A DNA stretch of 64,000 nucleotides, from the NCBI RefSeq assembly GCF_008370345.1, contig NZ_VTUU01000014.1, forward strand, positions 1 to 64,000, in the 5' to 3' direction. Origin of the DNA: Marinobacter salinexigens. Its GTDB lineage: Bacteria; Pseudomonadota; Gammaproteobacteria; Pseudomonadales; Oleiphilaceae. The position numbers and the translations under genes were made by a program. Position 1 is the stretch's first letter; each line of letters starts with the position of its first letter. Shown one piece after another: positions 1-7,940 of the stretch. The notes beneath the pieces were generated by a model that saw nothing but the letters and a program-made list of their open reading frames with translations, did no database searches and was not told where the DNA came from.

Positions 1-93
1 GTAGGTCATCTCGCCCTTTTCAACCTGACCTACCACCGCCAATTTAAAGGCCAGCGAATAATCCCGCTGACTCCTGCGCCTCTTCGTATTCAT
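1..93 (-). CDS. IS3-family transposase OrfA, N-terminal 31 residues
   Basis: Read on the minus strand from ATG at 93, the protein begins MNTKRRRSQRDYSLAFKLAV and stays open to the window edge. This is the usual start of the helix-turn-helix OrfA of IS3-family elements, in which a basic stretch is followed by a YSLAFKLAVV-like helix that begins the DNA-binding domain. A GGAGGG ribosome-binding site lies 6-7 bases upstream. The rest of OrfA and the frameshifted OrfB lie outside the window. Confidence 0.75.
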   Translation of the reverse strand, partial: MNTKRRRSQRDYSLAFKLAVVGQVEKGEMTY

Positions 94-147
94 AACACCC
101 TCCATAATCTTCAGTCGGAAGGTGTAAACCTTATTCAGGACGGGTCA
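1..147 (-). mobile_element. End of an IS3-family insertion sequence, cut by the window edge
   Basis: The minus strand holds the start of an IS3-type transposase OrfA. Just upstream of it is an IS-end-like sequence: read on the minus strand from 147, TGACCCGTCCTGAATAAGG starts with the TG dinucleotide usual for IS3 ends. The element continues left of the window, so its length and other end cannot be seen. The exact outer boundary at 147 is inferred from the TG start. Confidence 0.7.
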
Positions 148-155
148 GAGAACAG

Positions 156-192
156 AAAAAGGCCGGGTGACGTTTGTCACCCGGCCTTTTTT
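156..192. terminator. Bidirectional rho-independent terminator
   Basis: An 11-bp perfect stem (GGCCGGGTGAC, 161-171, with GTCACCCGGCC, 176-186) encloses a 4-base loop. It is flanked by five A on the left and six T on the right. It ends the minus-strand operon that finishes at 216 and could also stop transcription coming from the left. Confidence 0.9.
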
Positions 193-215
193 GTCAGTCA
201 GTTTTTCGAGTGGGG

Positions 216-1115
216 TCAGACCGACAACAGCACAAAGTCATCCTTGGTTACCAGACATTCCGGGCAGACCCAGTCATCCGGGATATCCTCGAACGGCGTA
301 CCGGGGGCAATGCCGGAATCCGGGTCGCCGACGTTTTCATCGTAGATCCAGCCACAGACCTGGCAAACCCACTGTGGCGTCTTGCCCTGTTCCTGATTGC
401 TCTCAGGGGAGGGGGCGGAGGTTGCGTCATTGGCCGCCGCCTGACTCCGGATAGTTTCCAGCCGGCGTTCAAACGCAAGCCGCCCCTTCTGTTCCAGTTC
501 GAAAGCTTTCATGACTCTCTCTCTGACACGGTCCTGGCGATCCTGGGTGGTGGCATACCGGTGTACGGCCATGCGGCCCAGTGAAATGTGGAACTTCTCG
601 TCTGGAATGATTTTGTCCAGAACTGCCCGGGTGCTATCCGGGATACGGGGCAGCAAACCGTCAAAGGCGTTTACCGCACCGAGTTCGCCCGTGATGTTGT
701 GGGCAGCGACCCGTTCCAGAGTATCCTCGCCGTTGGCGTAGAATTCACTGACCCAGGCCACCCATTCCGGTTCCGGAGTCCAGCCTTCCATGGATGTGCC
801 CAGGGATTTCAGGTGAGACAGAATCAGCTTGTAGTGCTTGCCTTCATCGGCCACCTGCTGGCACAGGCCGACAAACACATCGGATTCCGGCGTGTCTTTC
901 AGCCATGAGCCGATGAAGCCGGCTGCTTCCTGCTCATACCAGCACTGGAATTTCAGCCATTCAATTAACTCCGCCTGGTCCAGGGGCTCGTAGCCACCGA
1001 AGCTCTGTTCTGCTTCGGAGAGATGATCCCTTTGCTTTTCCAGGGCTTTTACCAGGCCGTCGTAGAACGCTTTCGGATCTTCTGCAGATTGCTGACTGGC
1101 TGCGGCGGTGCTCAT
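216..1115 (-). CDS. Ferritin-like di-iron protein with C-terminal rubredoxin domain
   Basis: The 299-residue protein has two parts. Residues 20-220 form a probable four-helix di-iron bundle with candidate ligands Glu61/Glu63, Glu91-x-x-His94, Glu144 and Glu173-x-x-His176. Residues 248-299 are a rubredoxin with Cys251-x-x-Cys254 and Cys284-x-x-Cys287 and the conserved GTPFEDIPDDWVCPEC stretch. A covalent rubredoxin suggests that electrons pass directly to the di-iron site, for a peroxidase- or oxygenase-type reaction. The bundle does not read as ordinary rubrerythrin. The gene is the second of a two-gene operon: its ATG overlaps the stop of the amidohydrolase gene by 4 bases, with AAGGAGG just upstream. 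The substrate is unknown; the operon points to the product of the amidohydrolase or to oxidative protection of it. Confidence 0.75.
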   Translation of the reverse strand: MSTAAASQQSAEDPKAFYDGLVKALEKQRDHLSEAEQSFGGYEPLDQAELIEWLKFQCWYEQEAAGFIGSWLKDTPESDVFVGLCQQVADEGKHYKLILSHLKSLGTSMEGWTPEPEWVAWVSEFYANGEDTLERVAAHNITGELGAVNAFDGLLPRIPDSTRAVLDKIIPDEKFHISLGRMAVHRYATTQDRQDRVRERVMKAFELEQKGRLAFERRLETIRSQAAANDATSAPSPESNQEQGKTPQWVCQVCGWIYDENVGDPDSGIAPGTPFEDIPDDWVCPECLVTKDDFVLLSV

Positions 1116-2317
1116 ACAGCCTCCTTCATGTCAACCTGACGAGCTTTCTGATCGTGGACCGCATCGTGCCATTCACCTGCACGGAGGCATCCGACCGCAC
1201 GCAGACGGCGGGAGGCGGTAATTTGCTCATGGCCATCGGAGAGCAGGCACGGGCCTTCTTCAATATCGAGTACGGTGACTTCAGCCGAGCGGCCTGCGTC
1301 CAGAGTTCCGTATTCCTGCTCGCGGTTAATGGCTTTGGCCGCATTGATGGTGTTCATGGCAATGACCTGGTCCAGCGGAACATCGAGGGCCCAGAGTTTT
1401 GACATGGTGGTAGACAGTGAATAGACAGGGCCATCCACATTGAACACGTTGAGGTCAGTGGAAATGGTGTTGGGCATATAGCCGCGTTCGATCAGGCGGC
1501 GAGCGGTGCGGAAATGGAAATCACCGGCTGAATGCCCGATGTCCATCAGTACACCTCGATCATAAGCGTCTGTGAAGGCCTTCGTAGGTTCACCGGTAGC
1601 ATCCAGCTGGCCGCCGCCACCCCGGCAGGCGTGAGTGATGATGTCACCCTTACGCAACTGATAGAGCAGCTTCTCGGTATCCAGAACTGGTGTGTGCGGG
1701 AATGAACCCAGGTGGATCATGATGGGCAGATCCGGCGCGATCTGGTGCGCAGCTTCGAGGAACGGCGAATGATCGGGGTCATCGGTAATCGTTGGGCGAA
1801 CCTTGAAGCCGACAATCACGTCCCGGTTCGCATCTACCACCTCTTTTGCAGCTTCGATGTCGATATTGCGCTCGTCATCAGCGATCCGCAGGTAATGGCA
1901 GATAAAGGTCTTATTGGCGAGGTAGATCTGTGAAGGATCCATCAGCGCGAAGATTTTGGTCTTGGTGTCGGGATGGTCGATGATGGCCTTGCGGGCCAGC
2001 CCGAAAATCGTGGTGCTGGTGGTGCCGGCATCGACAATAACCGGTACCCCGGAATCAACACCCATGAGATCGGTGGCGAGGCAGAAATCCCCAAGACCGG
2101 TAAAGCAGTGGGTGTGGATATCGATCAGGCCGGGGGTGACGACTTTGCCTGAAACGTCTTTTACCGTGGCGTCCTGGTATTTCGCGCCGGCCCCGGGGCC
2201 GACTTCCACAATGGTGTCGCCTTTGGTGACTACGTCAGCGATGTCGTCGAAGTTGTTGGCAGGGTCGATCACCCGGCCGCCTTTGAGTACGAGAATCCCG
2301 TCTTCAGCGGAAGGCAT
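1112..2317 (-). CDS. Amidohydrolase/deacetylase-family metallohydrolase
   Basis: The 401-residue protein belongs to the dihydroorotase-like branch of the amidohydrolase superfamily. Visible metal ligands are His68-x-His70 (IDIHTH), Lys172 (GFKVRP, probably carboxylated), His202 (IMIHLG), His229 (ITHACRG) and Asp288 (STDLN). This is the binuclear pattern of enzymes that open cyclic amides or deacetylate. It resembles the broad set annotated as amidohydrolase/deacetylase metallohydrolase, whose substrates are mostly unassigned. A GGAGG sits 6 bases before the ATG. It is first in an operon with the ferritin-rubredoxin protein and divergent from the deaminase-like gene at 2693, so a cyclic nitrogen compound is a fair guess. 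Confidence 0.8.
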   Translation of the reverse strand: MPSAEDGILVLKGGRVIDPANNFDDIADVVTKGDTIVEVGPGAGAKYQDATVKDVSGKVVTPGLIDIHTHCFTGLGDFCLATDLMGVDSGVPVIVDAGTTSTTIFGLARKAIIDHPDTKTKIFALMDPSQIYLANKTFICHYLRIADDERNIDIEAAKEVVDANRDVIVGFKVRPTITDDPDHSPFLEAAHQIAPDLPIMIHLGSFPHTPVLDTEKLLYQLRKGDIITHACRGGGGQLDATGEPTKAFTDAYDRGVLMDIGHSAGDFHFRTARRLIERGYMPNTISTDLNVFNVDGPVYSLSTTMSKLWALDVPLDQVIAMNTINAAKAINREQEYGTLDAGRSAEVTVLDIEEGPCLLSDGHEQITASRRLRAVGCLRAGEWHDAVHDQKARQVDMKEAV

Positions 2318-2635
2318 AGCATTCCTCCAGAAATCATTCAGGAGAACCGTACGCCAATACGGCGTTATGACAGAGGAATGTCATCTTGACTCAGGAGTCT
2401 GATCCAGGAGGTTCTCTTGGCCCGGAAATTCCCTGTGGGATGTTTAGCAGGATGTATGCCATCGAATGTCCAGATCCTGCAAAACGGGTATCTGACGTCA
2501 AATTGATGAACGGATGGTCAGAAAATCTGTTTTATTGTGGTGCATATTGAGCGCCTGCGTTTCTCTTCGGTGCATGGTCTATCTGTGAGAGGCCTTTGAA
2601 ACTGCGCGAGAGGGCCTGTAGCGCGAAGTACTCCA

Positions 2636-2651
2636 TGGCATAAGCCTTGCT
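2636..2651 (+). promoter_or_regulatory. Sigma-54 promoter (-24/-12)
   Basis: TGGCATA-AGCC-TTGCT matches the sigma-54 consensus TGGCACR-N4-TTGCW at nearly every position. The invariant GG (2637-2638) and GC (2649-2650) are exactly 10 bases apart. The predicted start of transcription is near 2662, inside the operator at 2660-2675 and about 30 bases before the ATG at 2693. Confidence 0.75.
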
Positions 2652-2659
2652 TTTCAAAG

Positions 2660-2675
2660 TTGATCAAATGGTCAG
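2660..2675 (+). promoter_or_regulatory. RutR-type operator over the transcription start
   Basis: TTGATCA-AA-TGGTCAG matches 12 of the 14 half-site bases of the known RutR site TTGACCA-N2-TGGTCAA. It lies 10 bases after the -12 element, so a bound repressor would cover +1. Identification rests on the consensus and on the six other copies in this window. Confidence 0.7.
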
Positions 2676-2692
2676 AAAAATATGGAAAGCCT

Positions 2693-4039
2693 ATGCCAGC
2701 ATTCGCATTACGACACGCGGTGATTTTTACGGTCGACCCGGAGAACCGGGTGATCGCTGACGGCACCCTGGTGGTGGAAGACGGCATCATTACCTGGCTG
2801 GGCGACGCCCGGGAAGTTGTTATCCCCGAGGGCTGTGAAGTCATCGATGCACAAGGCCAGGCGTTGCTGCCAGGACTCGTTGATTGCCACTCTCATTCGA
2901 GCCTGATGCGAGGCGTTACCGAGAACATGCCGTTAATGGATTGGTTGCCCTGGTATCAACTGGAGCATCGTGCCATGACGGAAGCGTTTGCCTATCACTC
3001 TGCCCGATTGTGTTATCTGGAAGCGCTGCAGTCTGGCACCACCTGTGTGATGGATATGTTCCGCTTTATGGATCGCTGTGCTGAGGCAGCGGGTGACCTG
3101 GGCCTCAGGGTACAGCTGGCGCCGTATGTGGCAGACAAGCCCGGAAAGGATTTCTTCTCCACCCGGGAGGAAAACCGGAAGCTGATTCATAGCCACCATG
3201 AGACACAGAATGGTCGCATTCGTGTGTGGATGGGGCTGGAACACCTGTTCTACTGCACCGCTGATGCCTATCGTGAAGCGGCGCAGATGAGTCGGGAATA
3301 CGGAGTGGGTATCCATACCCACTGCAGCGAGCAGAAGGAAGAAGAGCAGGCGGTACAGGCTGAAATGGGGCACCGGTCCCTGGCGATGCTGGATCATTAT
3401 GGCATCCTCGGAGAGCGAACGCTGTTGGCTCACTGTGTATGGCTCAACGATGAAGAGATAGCGCGGGTCGCGGACACAGGCACCAGCATTGCGCATTGCC
3501 CGGTCAGTAACGCCAAACTGGCCAGCGGTGTTGCCAGGGTTCCCGAGATGCTGGCTGCCGGAGTCACGGTTGGATTGGGCACTGACGGACCGGTCTGTAA
3601 TAACAGCCTGAGTATGTTCGAGGAAATGAAGTTTGCGTCTTTGATCCAGAAGGCGACTCGCCTTGATGCCACGGCACTTCCGGCGGATCAGATTTTGCGG
3701 ATGGCCACCATTAACGGTGCGAAGGCATTGGGGCTGGACAGCGAGATCGGTTCGCTGGAGGTCGGCAAGAAAGCCGATCTTCTGCTGCTTGACCTCGAAC
3801 GGTCCAATCTTGCCCCCGTTGCTGTCAATGAACAGGGCGGCAACCTGTTGTGGAACCTGGTTTTCGCGGCGAGCCCTGCCAATGTGAACAGCGTCTGGGT
3901 GGACGGGCGGAGGCTGATCCAGGAGGGGGCTCCGACACTGGTCAATGAACAAGTTGTTGTCGCGGATGCGCAACGACAGGGGCTGGCACTGCATGAAGCG
4001 TGCAGGAAACTGGCCCATACCCGAACTTCAATGGTCTGA
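2693..4039 (+). CDS. ATZ/TRZ-family aminohydrolase (nucleobase or SAH/MTA deaminase-like)
   Basis: This 448-residue amidohydrolase carries the mononuclear-metal deaminase pattern: His66-x-His68 (VDCHSHSS), THCSE, LAHCVWL and GTDGPVCNNS. It belongs with SAH/MTA deaminases, guanine/8-oxoguanine deaminases and triazine hydrolases, which remove amino or other groups from N-heterocycles. The exact substrate cannot be read from sequence. I chose ATG 2693; an in-frame TTG at 2660 lies inside the operator and gives an N-terminus unlike the family. The gene is followed 25 bases later by a Fe(II) dioxygenase gene in the same operon. The sigma-54 promoter and RutR-type operator upstream suggest a pyrimidine or related ring substrate. 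Confidence 0.8.
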   Translation: MPAFALRHAVIFTVDPENRVIADGTLVVEDGIITWLGDAREVVIPEGCEVIDAQGQALLPGLVDCHSHSSLMRGVTENMPLMDWLPWYQLEHRAMTEAFAYHSARLCYLEALQSGTTCVMDMFRFMDRCAEAAGDLGLRVQLAPYVADKPGKDFFSTREENRKLIHSHHETQNGRIRVWMGLEHLFYCTADAYREAAQMSREYGVGIHTHCSEQKEEEQAVQAEMGHRSLAMLDHYGILGERTLLAHCVWLNDEEIARVADTGTSIAHCPVSNAKLASGVARVPEMLAAGVTVGLGTDGPVCNNSLSMFEEMKFASLIQKATRLDATALPADQILRMATINGAKALGLDSEIGSLEVGKKADLLLLDLERSNLAPVAVNEQGGNLLWNLVFAASPANVNSVWVDGRRLIQEGAPTLVNEQVVVADAQRQGLALHEACRKLAHTRTSMV

Positions 4040-4064
4040 TAACGAGAATAGTCAGGAGAACGCG

Positions 4065-5012
4065 ATGTCCTCATTACCCATTATTTCACTGGCCGGCTTG
4101 CGCAGTGACGATCCGGCTCAACGTCAGGCTACCGCAGCTGAGTTGGGCCGGGCCTGTCGAGAAGTTGGCTTTTTCTATGTGACCGATCATGGCATCCCGG
4201 ATGCCATATGCAAGGATGCGTTTGCCCTGGCCCAGGAGCTCTTCGGGCTGCCAGGTGAAGACAAGGAAGCGCTTTCGATTAAACGTTCCCCTCACAACCG
4301 GGGGTACGTGGCTATGGCCGATGAGAAGCTGAATCCGGAGTCCGGGGCCGACATGAAGGAAGCCTTCAATATCGGCACGGACTTCCCCGAAGACCATCCC
4401 GATGTGCTGGCTGGAAAGCCTTTCAGGGGCGTTAACTTCTGGCCGTCGATCGAGGGCTGGCGGAGGCGGGCTCTGGACTACTTCGACCATTGTGTCGAGC
4501 TCGGCCGAACCATTCATCGCGGGTTCAGCCTTGATCTGGGGCTGGAGGAAGGCTTTTTCAGTCAGCACCTGACCCAGCCTATCGCCACCCTGCGCATGCT
4601 TCGATACCCCCCAAGCGCCGATACCATCGAACGTGAGGATGGCGGAGCAGGTGCCCATACCGACTACGGTAACGTGACAATCCTTGCGACCGATGAAGTC
4701 GCGGGGCTGGAAGTATTGAACCGGCAGGGAGAATGGATTCAGGCACCGCATGTACCGGGCGCGTTTGTGTGCAATATCGGTGATTGTCTGATGCGCTGGA
4801 GCAATGACACCTACGTATCGACGCCACACCGGGTACGCCCACCGGAGCAAGAGCGTTACTCCATTGCGTTCTTCCTGGAAGTGAATCCGGATTCGATCGT
4901 AGATCCACGGGACGTGGTGCCCAGCGAAACGCCAAAATACCAGCCGATTACCTGCGCTGATTACCTGGCGTCACGGCTGGATGCTACTTACGATCACCGT
5001 CAGCCGGAATGA
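4065..5012 (+). CDS. Isopenicillin N synthase-type 2-oxoglutarate/Fe(II) dioxygenase (copy 1)
   Basis: The 315-residue protein has the full facial triad His198-x-Asp200 and His255, and the 2-oxoglutarate-binding Arg264-x-Ser266 (RYSIAF). The N-terminal DIOX_N half has FYVTDHGIP. The family includes thymine 7-hydroxylase, which oxidises the methyl group of thymine. With a rut operon nearby, hydroxylation or N-demethylation of a substituted nucleobase is a reasonable inference but unproven. I chose ATG 4065, with CAGGAG 6 bases upstream; the longer upstream frame overlaps the deaminase gene. Its stop codon directly abuts the stop of the convergent gene at 5013. Confidence 0.85.
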   Translation: MSSLPIISLAGLRSDDPAQRQATAAELGRACREVGFFYVTDHGIPDAICKDAFALAQELFGLPGEDKEALSIKRSPHNRGYVAMADEKLNPESGADMKEAFNIGTDFPEDHPDVLAGKPFRGVNFWPSIEGWRRRALDYFDHCVELGRTIHRGFSLDLGLEEGFFSQHLTQPIATLRMLRYPPSADTIEREDGGAGAHTDYGNVTILATDEVAGLEVLNRQGEWIQAPHVPGAFVCNIGDCLMRWSNDTYVSTPHRVRPPEQERYSIAFFLEVNPDSIVDPRDVVPSETPKYQPITCADYLASRLDATYDHRQPE

Positions 5013-5405
5013 TCAGGAAGCTGTCCGCATAATGCTGACGTGGGCAGCTACAACCTTCCAGCCGTCAGGGAATTGAACCCAGGTTTGCATTTGTCGACCT
5101 ATGTTATGGGTTTCGCCATCTCGGAACTGGGTACTGACGGTGGCGAACTCGTCGTTAAACGTGGTCACAACTGTGCCGTGGAGCAAACGCCCCGGGCCGA
5201 CCGGTCTGCATTGCCTGCGGTATGCTGCGATAGCTTCGGCGCCGTAGAGGTTTTCTGCTACGCCGAAACGTACCGTGAACTCGGATGTCCAGAAATATCC
5301 ATCCAGAACATCAAGATCATTCTTGAGAAGTGCCTTTTCATAAGCGTCGAAAACTTCCTGAACACGTGCGACCGTGTCAGGGCGGTTGATAGCGATATCA
5401 TTCAT
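5013..5405 (-). CDS. HpxZ/AtzH-like SnoaL-fold protein (DUF3225)
   Basis: The 130-residue protein of the NTF2/SnoaL fold contains YFWTSEFTVRFG and RQMQTWVQFPDGWKVVAAHVS, typical of the HpxZ (oxalurate) and AtzH (cyanuric acid pathway) family. AtzH hydrolyses 1,3-dicarboxyurea, and HpxZ lies in purine-degradation clusters. No AtzE/AtzG or HpxW/HpxY partners are visible here. It is the last gene of the seven-gene GntR-regulated operon that includes two biuret-hydrolase-like enzymes, which supports a role on small urea-type ring fragments. Confidence 0.7.
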   Translation of the reverse strand: MNDIAINRPDTVARVQEVFDAYEKALLKNDLDVLDGYFWTSEFTVRFGVAENLYGAEAIAAYRRQCRPVGPGRLLHGTVVTTFNDEFATVSTQFRDGETHNIGRQMQTWVQFPDGWKVVAAHVSIMRTAS

Positions 5406-5436
5406 TGCGTGACTCCGTGGATAGGAAACTCATGGG

Positions 5437-6123
5437 TCAAAGAGACTCGAGACGCTGTATAAGGCTCTCGGAATTGGTTACCGCACCAAATACGCCCCCC
5501 TGCATCTGGATCATCTTGATAGCGTGGTCATGGTTGGCCTGGTCCGTTGCGCCACAGCAGTCCTCTACAAGTACGCACTCGAACCCGCGATCGTTGGCAT
5601 CACGCATCGTTGTGTGGACACAGACATCCGTGGTAATCCCGGTTAACACCAGGTTCTGGATGCCACGGGTCTTGAGGATCAACTCCAGGTCTGTTGCATA
5701 GAAGGAGCCCTTGCCGGGCTTGTCGATGATCGGCTCTCCTTCCAGTGGGGCCAGTTCCGGGATGATTTCCCAGCCCGGTTCGCCTCGCACCAGAATACGT
5801 CCGCATGGCCCGGGGTCTCCGATGCCCGCTCCGATTTGCTGAGAACGCCAACGCTTGTTGGCTGGCAGATCGCTGAGGTCAGGACGATGGCCCTCACGAG
5901 TGTGGATTACGGGCATGCCGAGAGCGCGAAAGCGGGCAAGTAACTTGCCGATGGGATCAATAGGCGCTCGTGTCAGGGACAGGTCGTACCCCATGGCATC
6001 GACATAGCCCCCTTTACCGCAGAAGTCTGTCTGCATGTCGATAATGACGAGTGCTGTGTTCTGGGGGGTGAGGTTATTGTCCCAGGGCCAGCTGTAGGGA
6101 CGGGAATTCAGAGTGTTAGTCAT
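5437..6123 (-). CDS. Isochorismatase-fold cysteine hydrolase, biuret hydrolase-like (copy B)
   Basis: The 228-residue cysteine hydrolase has the catalytic triad Asp29 (VIIDMQ), Lys135 (IIDKPGKGSF) and Cys168 (TTDVCVHTT). The MRDANDRGFECVLVEDC stretch is typical of biuret amidohydrolases and relatives rather than true isochorismatases. It is about 60% identical by eye to its upstream neighbour at 6130, so the pair comes from tandem duplication. The short 6-base gap between them indicates cotranscription. It probably cleaves a linear ureide or amide released from a heterocycle. Confidence 0.8.
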   Translation of the reverse strand: MTNTLNSRPYSWPWDNNLTPQNTALVIIDMQTDFCGKGGYVDAMGYDLSLTRAPIDPIGKLLARFRALGMPVIHTREGHRPDLSDLPANKRWRSQQIGAGIGDPGPCGRILVRGEPGWEIIPELAPLEGEPIIDKPGKGSFYATDLELILKTRGIQNLVLTGITTDVCVHTTMRDANDRGFECVLVEDCCGATDQANHDHAIKMIQMQGGVFGAVTNSESLIQRLESL

Positions 6124-6129
6124 GGCGGG

Positions 6130-6849
6130 TTACTCCTGGTGTGCCGGAAGATTGGCCAGGGCTGAAAGTAGCTGGTCTGAGGTCGCTGTAGCCCCGAACA
6201 GTCCGCCCTGCATCTCGGTCATGGTGAAAATGGCGTCCCGGTGACGGGTCTCTGTGGCGGCGGTGCAGTCCCGAAGAATGAGTGTTTCCAGCCCTCGGTC
6301 GTTGGCGTCTCGAATGGTGGTGTGCACGCAGACGTCGGTTGTCAGGCCGGCGACAATCAGGTGGGTAACGCCTCTCAGTCTCAGGATATGGTCAAGGTCT
6401 GTGGCATAGAAGGCGCCTTTACCGGGTTTGTCGATGATGATTTCACCGGGGGCCGGGGCAAGTTCCGGGATGATTTCCCAGCCGGGTTCCCCGCGTACCA
6501 GTATCCGCCCCAAGGGGCCGGCATTCCCGATGCCGGGGCACACCTGCTCGCTGCGCCACTGTTTGTTGGCCGGAAGGTCTGCCAGTTCCGGTCGGTGCCC
6601 CTCGCGGGTATGGATGACGAGCGCATCCGGTAACGCCCGGAATGCTGCCAGCACGCGCTGGATCGGCTCTATCGTTGCGCGGGCAGCACTCAGGTCGACC
6701 CCCTGAGAGTCGATATAGCCTCCGGGAGAACAGAAGTCCCGCTGCATATCGATGATCATCAAGGCCAGCCGCTGCGGTGCCACGGGTGCGATGCACGGCC
6801 AGGCATAAGGCCGTGCATCGGGAACCATCACGGTGTTGGGCGTGATCAC
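6130..6849 (-). CDS. Isochorismatase-fold cysteine hydrolase, biuret hydrolase-like (copy A)
   Basis: The 239-residue paralogue of the gene at 5437 keeps the triad Asp34, Lys141 and Cys174 (TTDVCVHTT) and the substrate loop RILVRGEPGWEIIPEL. Both copies are intact, so two related substrates, two successive amide cleavages or a hetero-oligomer are possible. Its ATG overlaps the stop of the BMP binding-protein gene by 4 bases, tying the hydrolase to uptake by that transporter. Confidence 0.8.
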   Translation of the reverse strand: MITPNTVMVPDARPYAWPCIAPVAPQRLALMIIDMQRDFCSPGGYIDSQGVDLSAARATIEPIQRVLAAFRALPDALVIHTREGHRPELADLPANKQWRSEQVCPGIGNAGPLGRILVRGEPGWEIIPELAPAPGEIIIDKPGKGAFYATDLDHILRLRGVTHLIVAGLTTDVCVHTTIRDANDRGLETLILRDCTAATETRHRDAIFTMTEMQGGLFGATATSDQLLSALANLPAHQE

Positions 6850-7907
6850 TTAAGGCGACCTTTAACGCCTTTAACCAGGAAATCCATCTTCTCGGTTTCT
6901 TCCAGGCTCATGACATCGCCTTCTGCCACCAGCTCTGTACCATCCTGGCTAAAAATCGGGCCAGCCCACACCTGGAATTCCTCGTTCATGATGGACGCCT
7001 GGCGATCCAGAACTTCCTGCTGGCTTTCCTCGCTCACGGCGCTGCCGAAATCACTGAGCTTGGCCGCGCCGGTCAGCAGGTCTCCACGCAGATGTTCTGA
7101 TTTCCAGGTTCCGTCCTTGGCGGACTTGACGATACCTTCCATCATCGGTCCCCAATTCCAGATAGCGCCGACCAGCCACCCTTTTGGCGCGAACTGGCTC
7201 GCATCCGCATGATAGCCGACCGAGTAGACACCACGACGCTCTGCGACTTGCACGTAGTTGATGGGCGAATCAACGTGACCGGTCAAGACGTCGGCGCCAT
7301 CGCTGATCAGGGCTTCAGCCGCCTCGGCTTCCTTTGTGGGATCCGACCAGCTGGAGGTCCAGATGACCGAGGTCGTAACGTCCGGGTTCACACTCTGTGC
7401 GCCGCGGGTAAAGGCATTGATGTTGCGGAGAACCTGTGGAATCGGATGCGCGGCGATAAAGCCCAGTTGGTTGGTCTTGGTGGTCAGTCCGGCAGCAACA
7501 CCGGCCAGGTACATGGCCTGATCAATCTCGGCGAAGTAGGTCATCAGGTTGTCAGAGGTCTTGAGCCCGCCGGAGTGAGCAAAGTGTACCTCGGGGTACT
7601 TCTCGGCCACTTTCAGGGCGTGGTCCAGGTACCCGTAGCTGGTGGGGAACACGACTTCAACGCCGGAACGTACCATGCGTTCCATCACGCGTTGGACATC
7701 GGCATTCTCCGGAATGTTCTCAAAATAGACGGTTTCCACGTCATCCATGTGTTCTTCCAGATACAAGCGGCCCTGGTCCTGGGCATAGTTGTAACCGTAA
7801 TCTGTTTTAGGGCCGACGTAGATAAAGCCGACCTTGGTTTCAGCGGCAGCCTGGACGCTCATGGCAAGGATGGATGAGGCCAGTAGTGTGCGGATTGTTT
7901 TCTTCAT
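6846..7907 (-). CDS. BMP-family ABC transporter substrate-binding protein (nucleoside type)
   Basis: The 353-residue periplasmic protein of the BmpA/PnrA family has a signal peptide ending near AAA (MKKTIRTLLASSILAMSVQA). Typical family stretches are KVGFIYVGPKTDYGYNYAQD and HPIPQVLRNINAFTRGA. Members bind nucleosides, and relatives in catabolic clusters bind nucleobases. I chose ATG 7907 because GGAG lies 7 bases upstream; longer in-frame starts at 7925 and 7913 lack spacing. It works with the two permeases and the double ATPase encoded upstream. Confidence 0.85.
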   Translation of the reverse strand: MKKTIRTLLASSILAMSVQAAAETKVGFIYVGPKTDYGYNYAQDQGRLYLEEHMDDVETVYFENIPENADVQRVMERMVRSGVEVVFPTSYGYLDHALKVAEKYPEVHFAHSGGLKTSDNLMTYFAEIDQAMYLAGVAAGLTTKTNQLGFIAAHPIPQVLRNINAFTRGAQSVNPDVTTSVIWTSSWSDPTKEAEAAEALISDGADVLTGHVDSPINYVQVAERRGVYSVGYHADASQFAPKGWLVGAIWNWGPMMEGIVKSAKDGTWKSEHLRGDLLTGAAKLSDFGSAVSEESQQEVLDRQASIMNEEFQVWAGPIFSQDGTELVAEGDVMSLEETEKMDFLVKGVKGRLK

Positions 7908-7940
7908 TCTCATTCTCCGTTTCATGGATATTTCATTCGG

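Larger units (their letters stand above)
2318..2692. other. Divergent intergenic region with several inverted repeats
   Basis: This 375-bp region separates the amidohydrolase-ferritin operon (left) from the deaminase-dioxygenase operon (right). Besides the sigma-54 promoter and operator listed separately, it holds ACGCC-N5-GGCGT (2351-2365) and ATGACA-N6-TGTCAT (2367-2384) close to the left gene. It also holds a weak second copy of the RutR-type operator (2506-2521, right half TGGTCAG) and two GGTGCA half-sites (2539-2544, 2569-2574) that resemble half of an NtrC site. No open reading frame here looks real. Confidence 0.55.

Noticed and set aside
2660..2692. In-frame TTG start extending the deaminase by 11 residues
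   Set aside because: It lies within the operator at the predicted transcription start, so there would be no leader or ribosome-binding site; the family N-terminus fits ATG 2693.
7209..7877. Long plus-strand frame opposite the BMP binding-protein gene
   Set aside because: It is the antisense of a well-supported gene; composition and lack of family features show a shadow frame. Similar long shadows opposite rutA (22139-23683) and the NMT1 systems were dropped for the same reason.
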